64,000 nt of DNA. Source: Dipylidium caninum (Eukaryota > Platyhelminthes > Cestoda > Cyclophyllidea > Dipylidiidae). Numbering within the stretch: position 1 is the stretch's first letter; the number at the start of each line of letters is the position of its first letter. The stretch covers positions 139,001-203,000 of the forward strand of contig QEYB01000098.1 in the NCBI GenBank assembly GCA_017562135.1, written 5' to 3'. The notes below the pieces were generated by a model. It was given only the letters and a program-made list of their open reading frames with translations, did no database searches and was not told the DNA's origin. Positions 50,501 to 59,500 of the stretch are shown here, piece by piece. Both the position numbers and the translations under genes were made by a program.

Positions 50501-53500
50501 ATACTGATTAAAACAGTAAGCAATTAAAAATGAACATAACCGAGGTTAATAATCTTCAACTACTGGTTGAGCAGTTTCCCGAGTGCCTTGTAATAACTTG
50601 TCAGTGAGCACTTGTACGAGGAAATCACAAAGTCCTTCCAAATAAAGCCGCTAGTGCCAGCTTAAGGTCATAGATGATAAGACTCGAGGATACTGTAGAA
50701 TGGCCAAAACTAACTGTTGGCAATTAAGCAGAAGAGAAGTTTCGGTTTAAAGTAGGGTAGAAATTGATATTTGTTGTTCGCTCTAATAACCTCCCATAAA
50801 AATGGAAAGACTTTGCGCGGATCTTAACAGAAGTAATATCAACAAAATAAGTTAGGTGCCTTTGTCGATGTTCGATGCATGGCATATTAGGCGCCTACAA
50901 GAAAAGTAAGCTGGTGGCCTTAGTTCAAGGATAACTACACCAAAATCACCAACCTAAATCAAAAAGTGTAGTTTGGGAGTAGATAAAGTGAATACTTAGT
51001 TCATCACCTCCTTGGAGGTAGAACGAAGAGAAGAATGGTGTAGAAAGTGCCCACATCCAGTGGGTGCTGCGCCAGCAGCAGGTTTGGCCATCACCGAGGC
51101 GTTATAGGCAACGTTGTGTCGAATAACGAGGAAAATTTTTGATTCAGCACCACTATCACCACCGCTACGACGCGCCATTTCAGTTTCCTTGGTGATGAGG
51201 AGTTTCGCGGAGACGTGGGTCAATCCCATCACACACACATTATTGACCTGGATAGAAGGGAAACAATTCTGTCTGCTCATTTGCATTTTCGTGGACGGAA
51301 GTCAAGTAACAACAAAAAAGAGTTATGAACAAGTTAGAATGTATGTTGAACAGTACAGTTATTTAGCATGTGTTTAAAATATTTGGCTGGTGTACAAGGA
51401 AAATTGGATCTATGCCCCATTTTTTGTCTAGAGGAACAAGTAAATGAAAAGTAGCTAAAGTATATTACATACCTGAACAATTTCGTCAGTAACTTGTAAT
51501 CCGGGAGTGCGATCAGCTAGTGAACCTTCACGGAGACTACAGATAAAGACACCACGAGAATTGGTATCCCTGTGACCAACTAATCGGATTCCGAAACCTG
51601 TTTCACAGTCAGTCAACGACCCTACATTGGAATCACCACCTCCGCCACCCCCGCTTCCAGTTGTGGAAGTGGGAGACGTCAAAGCAATCGCGACCACATG
51701 AATTTCGTCATCAACGAGGGTCGGTCTGCGGTATGTTCGCGTCAGTTGAGCTGGAAAGTAATTGAAAAGAGCCACTATTCAGCAAAATCTGGTAAAAAAC
51801 GTTGCCGACAGACGATGAGTGTTCTACTAGTGAAAGTAAAGGATTAATTCGGTCTGAACAACAGTTCAGATCAACATTTACAGCTTGCTTTCAATTAATT
51901 TAGATTGATCACTAGAAGTTCATCGTTATGAATACGCCGACCAATTATTTTCCCACGAAGTGCCATAACCTTTATTCACAAACACACCTAGCGAGGCAGC
52001 GAGACGAGAGGAACCAATATTACGCCATGCGGACTGCGATTCGACCGTCTGCACTGAGGGGAATGGGTGGGCATGGTAACAATGATGGAGGCGGAGGAGG
52101 TAGCGCATCAGATGTTTGGGGAGTTGGTGTCGGCGAAGGCGATAGATCATGATAGTCTTTCAACAAGTCTTCATTACCATTTGATGGAAGTATAGGAGGA
52201 GGAGGCTGGAGTGGCGTCTGCGCTGGAGCTGTTGGCGGTGAGATGGCCAGGTTAGAGATAGCCAATGGTTCGGGAAGGTCGCCATGTTGCTCTAACGATG
52301 CCTATTGAGAGAGGATTCAAGCACATTAATATTAATCTAGAAATTAATATTGTCAAAAAATTTCAGGGAAATATTGGAATTCTACTGCCTGAGACTAACA
52401 TTTCAACATGGGTCAAGTTTTGGCATATGAAAGCGAAAAAATGACAGAATAAAGGAAACTTACTACTGATGTTGGTTCTTCCATTGAGGATGAGTCGTTG
52501 GATGACACAAAAGCTGAGCGCACAAGAGTGCTGGTGTTGAAGATGAAGCTAAGAGGCCGCGCATCCCTATTATTCTCCTAAGTAAAAAAGAGCATTTTCA
52601 TCTGGAGCACAATTAAAAGTAACGTGCACCGACGAAATCATAAAGAAATTTCCCTCTAACCACAACAAGTCCTAGGCCCCATCACCTTCGTGATAATTGA
52701 GGCGTTACAGAGGATAATCACATCAAAGCAGCGACGCATACAGGCAAAAGCGAGAAATCTTCCAGTGTTTTATGTTTTAACCCCTACAGGAGTAGCATAC
52801 ACATCCCCAACGCAATCTTTTGTGCGCGAGCTGCTTTTCATGAAGAATGGCGACCGGTTCATCAGATTGGTCAAAAATGGTTCGTTTGTAAATGATTTAA
52901 TCAGTGAAGGCTACACGGTTACCTGAAATGATGCCCATCTCGAATTAAGGCAAGTTATTCACCATTGAGATTGAAGTAGGAATCGTACCGCGCGATAGGA
53001 GATTGTCCCAAATAAGTACCCGCAACTAAGTACCAATTAGATGGATGGGATGAGAGCGAGTTAAAAGTTTGCCAACGTGAAAAGGGACTTTGAAAGAATA
53101 TGTCCAGAAAAAAGGTGCTTTTTGCCCGCCTAACTTTCCTCAAATAAGAGTGGGACTTGGTACATGAATCGTTACAGCGAGCTGTTACTGCCCCATGGCA
53201 TCCGTTCATGTACAAGAGTGTAATTTGATTCATTCGAAAGTATGTAGGCCAGAACAAAAACGATTTTGGCACTAAAGAAATGAGGAGTCCTTCAAAGTAA
53301 ATATAATTTCCAAATACAGTAAAGGGGTGTGCCATGTGAATAGCACAATATGCAGGAGACTTACGAAAGAAGGAGCAAACGAATCACTGGCCAAAGCTAC
53401 AGGTGGAATGGATTGGACGTTGGCAATCGGTTTATTATCAGACGGAGAAGACGAGGAAGAAACAGAAGAATGTAGCGAAAGGACAAGTAGATAGAGGAAG

Positions 53501-56500
53501 GCCCATTCTGCTGCCTCGAAAGATTCGTTGTCATCAGAAGACGTGGAGGAAGAGGAGACAAGATTAGCCGCTTGGATCCACTCAGCCACCGTTCGACAAC
53601 CTACACGTGTCGCATCCATGCCATTGACCTGAAATGAGGAGAAGAATTAGAAAAGACCGCACGAAACAGAAGAAATTCTACCCGACACCTACACCAATGA
53701 TAATGTCACCCGGTTGCAATAGTCCACATCGACCAGCTGCAGTGTTGGTGGTGATATTTGAGACGAAAACAGGTTGCGAGACCTCTGGTGGAAGTGATGG
53801 AAAGGTGTAAGACGAAGCGCCGCTATGCCACACATCAGGACCTTTGAAAATGAAAAAAAGGATGGTATTTCAGAAAAGGTTAACCCTTTTAAGATAGTAG
53901 ACTATAGATATCATGAAAGAAAGGTTGCCTTAACTGAACCTGATTCCCCGTTAGAAGTGAGGATAGATAACAATTAAAATCAGTTTGGGATTATTCATGT
54001 GCTATACTGCCGGTTCAGCCACATTTCCGGAAAAAGGTTGTAATGAGACGTTTTCCCCGAACAGAGATATAATCGAGGTTCGAAAAACTGTTATCGGTAG
54101 TGAGGCCGACTGATCATTAACGAAACCAAACGTCACACATGGATTAGCTTGTTCAAGAACAGAGGCATCTCTGCGAGACGCATGGCAATTGCTATTTGCA
54201 TAAAGTCCTAGCGATAGATCAACAAAGCCAAGACTACCACAAGATAAGATTAATTAATCGTCAATAATTATGGTCTATCCAAATAGTCCCAGTGCAGTTG
54301 ACGAAATGTCCTTATTGCTGAAATCGCATTCTGTGGTCACAAAGTTTCATATACCTCGTAAATAGTACACTAAAAAAACTAATACGATCTTTATTAAGTA
54401 GAAGGACGCAGAATATTGAAGCATTATTATTGTTATTAGCATTTAGCTTTATAATAAATTTTCGATAAATTTGAAGTGCAGGGCAAACATTTAAATTATA
54501 ATTAAAATGTTGTTTGGGCTCGCCTGTAATAGAAAGACCCCATGTATCTTCGCCGGGCAATTTTAGCAACTTGAGTTCCCGTGTTTGTGACCACCTTGAT
54601 AATTGTAAAGGATCGTTCACCAAGAGTTGCTCCAACGGCTCCGTTGTGAGTATCAGTTCCGGAGGAGGTAGATCTTCGGTACTGTATTTTAGAAAAATGC
54701 AGATAATCAAGCTGAAACTAAGTGCGGTTTAGCAAAAGAGAATGCGGGAGACGACTAACAGACTGCTTGATGCGCCGGAGCCATTCACACCTAAATATTG
54801 AGTGCCATCCACGTTATCCGACGATGATTTCAACCGAGCATGCTTGATGCGATGAGTAATCACCTTTTCGCCAGGATAGTAACAATTCTAAAATAGATGG
54901 GATATAGCGATAAAGTAGCAAATAGGATTACGCTTTACTCCAGAAATAGGCGATAGAATATCGTGAACAACATACTCAATAGCGTTACACTCAACAGACG
55001 CCTTCCTAAGAATATGGAACGCCTCCACATTCGTAACACGGCGAAGATTGTCAGAATTAATTCGAGTAATGTAATCGCCGGGGACAAGAGCTGCGGCTTT
55101 CTCTATAGCGCCACCCCGTAAAACCTTCACCACACGACATCCATCCACACCGCCCGCTGCCAAGGCATCCAATTCACAACCTGATTCGGGTGGAAAGGAG
55201 TACCTCTAAGTATTACAAACAGAATAAACACGATACCGATCATAAGGCATAAATCAAGGGCATGAAATTAAAAGCATAGGAATGAACACTTCCACCCTTT
55301 AAGAAGAGTAAAACAAGTAGAGTGAATACGATTGTCAACATTCGAGGATGTTTCACAACCATCATCGAAAATTCAACTGATTAAATGTAGCTGGAACTAA
55401 CCCAGAGGCAGCCCGTTAGTCTTGACACGAACAATCTTCTCGTCTGAAGGATTCATCTCCGGCACCACCAGTGCAGCTGCATGATAGGGAATTTCTTCCA
55501 TGTCCAAAGTTAGCGGAGTATAGTAGTCCAAGGGCTGTTAGATGTGATCAGCAAGTGATAAATGACTTGTTATTTGTTTATCTATCTATCTATCCATCAA
55601 TCTAATCAGGGATTCCCTCATTTACGCACCCATTTATTCGTCACCTGTGTATTAACTCCTCTGTTGATCAATTCAATAGGTTATTCAATAAATATTTCAA
55701 CAAAGCTTAGGATTATGACTCGCCTACTTGTTTTTAATATGCTACTTATTCACTCAATTTCAAATATCATCTAACTTTGTCTTTTATCTTTAATTCATCA
55801 AAAAATTGAAACGAAACTCAATTTACGTAGATATATGCGGTGGTCTAAATAATCTTGTCTTAATGTAATGCAAATAGGCGTTTAAAGATTGCTCAAGGGT
55901 CAAAAAAATTAAATTAAATCATTGCGTCAATTTATCCAGTTTTTGTGTTCGACAAAGTTGATCAGGTAAGCAGCTTAAAAGTAGGTTCATTAGTATACTA
56001 GTCAAATTTCTCAACCAATTCCTCTCATCAAGTAATTAGGAATAATGGCAAGTGATTCATTAGCAAAAGAATGCGGTAAATAAAAAGGCTTACATGGTCC
56101 GTGGTATGGTCCCTGGCGAATTCCTCCTAATTTAAAAATAAAAAGTGATATGAGCAGCTTTACTCGATAACCCGATAACAAATGAAGAGAACGGATGAAA
56201 ATGATGAAGGACGACGCACCATAACATGCCTGAATGTCCGTACTACACGTTCGAAGAACATTAATATTAAATAAATCCAACAAAATAAACCTCTTTACGT
56301 CTACGTGCACACGCAGGAGGGATGCGTGTAGATGTGTGAGGCTACGCTTGAAAAAAGTTTATTAAAGTGTGAATAAACAAAATGCAGTGAAAGGACGCAT
56401 AACAATGGTCGGCAAGAGGCAATCACGTGCCAGGACTGCACAACAAGGAAAAACAATTCGATATTTATGTGAATGCATAATTCACTTTGAAGAGGAACGG

Positions 56501-59500
56501 ATGCGGTCAGCAAACACCACTCTTAGCTATAATTTATATTTTATGCAAAAAAATAGCATTTCACGTTCAGCTTCCAGAATACCGAATATGTGCTTTAAAA
56601 TTAGTCAAAAGCTCATATTAGTGCTCATTTCCTTCGGAACCTAGTGGGAAGTCAAGATCGCAAAAAATCAGAAATAATTAACCAGTTACAATATCAAATT
56701 CAGGTAAGATAAACGAAAATGCAACCGAAAGGCACTTCAAATAAAGTGTTCTGTGGCAACATAGGATGAATCTTAAGTATCTGATATTTGCGTAGGCAAT
56801 GTGACACGTCGAAAGTGCTAGATACACAAAAATTCAAATTCAGTTACCCTGACCGACCTCAGGCGATTGACAACAAAAACAAGCCACAAAGGACAACAAT
56901 ATTTCGTGTAAACCACAACACGCCAAACCACGCCGATTAAATTACAGACAGCAAGGTATAGCAGAGGAGAGCAGTTGTTTCCATATCAGCGCACAGGACC
57001 AACCTCAGTATCTCGAACAAACTCCAAACTGGCCAACCAGTCCTCCGAAGACTGACTCCAATCTGATTGTACTGAAGAGGTCTCTATCGATTCCAGGCTA
57101 TCAAATTCATCATTTTCATAGTCACGATCAAGTCCAACTAGTTCGACTTCCTGTATCCTGACCATAGTGACAGGCATAACGCATGTGGAAGCAAAATAAA
57201 GCACAGATGAAGAGGTTGTTAGCGCCTCAGCGGCTTCAAGAGAAGTTACCTCCTCCCATAACAGTTCCCAAGGTATTTCAACAACACCTTGTAAGTATTC
57301 AGCAAGCGCTGAAGATACTACCTCCTCCACAAAACCTCCAACTTCTTCAACATATTCGAGCACTTGATCAACCAGACACCTGGCGGTCAAATTTTGTGAA
57401 ATTGGGCCACAAGCCCATAGATGTTTATCTCGACTAATCACTGATGATCGGTAATAGAGAGGATGTGAACGCATTACCGATACATAACCTGATACCATGC
57501 AGGGGATGGGGTTTATCAACAAGCAAGCGGCCTAGAATGTACGTTTCAAACAGCATGCCAAGGGAGGATAAGGAGGAGAGCAAAGAGAATTAGTGAGGTC
57601 AGAAAAATACCTATTGATAGCCGATTTAAGTAGAGAAAATTATTTACATGGAGAGTGGCTGATTCGTCGGGATTGGAGACGAGAGCGGTAAATTGTGGCG
57701 AGGAAGAAAAGAACGGTTGAGGAGAGTTTGGTACGAGGGTCATTTTTGCAACTCCAATCATGGTGTAACCGAGTGGAGCGTTGTGGAGGGCGTTTGCGGC
57801 CTCACCAAGAGTGGCACGAGATAACTTTCTATCGTTGACAAAGAGTAACCGGTCACCCACGCCAATTCGACCGTCCCTATCGACGCAGCTGCCACGGACA
57901 ATGGAGTTGATTACGAGGAGATTGGAACGACGACGAATGGTGTCAGCAGAGAGTGAACTAGTACGAGTGAAGGTAGCATAACGGTTTCCCCTTGAGTGGT
58001 CCATGTCCCCCGAAACACTACGAGGACGGGTGAGGGAAGAGGAGCGTCTCGTGGTGCTACTGCGTCGCAATTTTTGTACATTGGAACCAAGATCTAGAGT
58101 GAATTGAGAGTGTTTCGGCAGACCGATGGATACTTATTGGAAATACACTGCAGCACGAATGACTGAAAAGTAGTTTAACTTGAAAACTATATATGACAGT
58201 TCAAAATCGCTATCCTGCCGAAGTAGGTGGCTGAAGGAACAAGCAAAAAGATAGTGATCGAAGTAAAGTACTTCCATTAAAAAACTAAAAAAACTTGTGA
58301 CTGATGCAATCACATCTATTATAACCATGGTTGATCACTGAACACACAAAATGATCACGGTACTTGGATAAAAAAATACACCCAAGTGCAATTTACTTCA
58401 TTGTAGTTGGAGATAGAGAATCCAAAGCCAGGTTTATCTCGTTGGAGCATGACGATAAGAGGCACTTTCGACCAAGTTGGCCTTAATCCCAAATGACCAT
58501 CAACTAGTAGTTGGGAGACTGTTGGAGAAGCGCCGTTCATACTGCTTACGGTTGATAAGGCAACAGTTGGTGATGTCGATAATATATCCGATTGCTGAAA
58601 AAAAAGTGTTCATAACAGGAATCGGAATAGTAATTTAATTTCCCATCCTCTGGGTCACAATGTGCTACTAATAAAAATGACTGAGTTGAGGGATCTACAG
58701 CGTTGAAGGAAGTCGGCGTACGAAGTAATCAACAAAGCCGCGTAGTGCTTACCACAAGCAGTAGGAAAGTACAACTCACTTCAAAAGTAGAGATAACCAG
58801 AAGACAAGCAAAGTAAGGGGAATTCCATAAGAGGTTTCTTTTAAATAACAGAATCACCTGTCTGTTAAACACAACAAATCAACTAAATGGACCGCATCCG
58901 CCATTTTTAAGAATAACACACAAGAAGCCGAAATAGCTCTCAGATGTTAGAAATTTGCATAAAAAGGTTAAAAATGACAAAACCATTAAAATCGAGTGAA
59001 TGTAAATAAAAAATCAAACCTCTATTCCAATACCTTCACTAAGCTGCTAAGGAGTCCAGGTGAATGCACATCAGGCTGTGAGCTTTTAATCCATTCAGAA
59101 ACCCTTAAATCCGTCGAGTGAGGCGGGAGAGTCAAGGGCGATAAACCTGTCCAAGAGCTTTCGCTATCATCAACGCCGGTGACAAATGAACCGATTTCGC
59201 TAGCGGCGACATGAATAGTTGTGGCCGAGTCATCCACTTCACTAGCTGGGAAAGCGTGGACATCATCAACATTGCCGCTCAGGTCTACGTTGTCGGACGA
59301 ACGTGCAATCACCAGTTCGATGTGCGGGGGCAGGCAGCGAAGGCAGCGAACCACCTCGACATGCGTGGAACCGTGTAACCGGTAGCCGTTTACCTGAAAG
59401 GAAATTCAAAATTGATCATACTTTTCGATTTATTCATCAGAACCATCAACAAATTCAGTAGTAAACTTAATTTAGTATCTCAACGAAACAGTAAGTTTAC

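Noticed and set aside
55180..55215. Earlier acceptor (ACTTAG) for the PDZ unit 6 exon, giving YSFPPESGCEL
   Set aside because: It would need a phase error; the acceptor CGAATCAG at 55181 joins LPLG to CELDALAAGG in frame.
55579..55595. TCTA tract as a meaningful repeat
   Set aside because: Only about four units; ordinary microsatellite noise in an intron.
56080..56130. 34-nt micro-exon (GGIRQGPYHGP) in the MPDZ gene
   Set aside because: It has a plausible acceptor and GTAAGC donor but breaks phase with both neighbouring exons, which join in frame without it.
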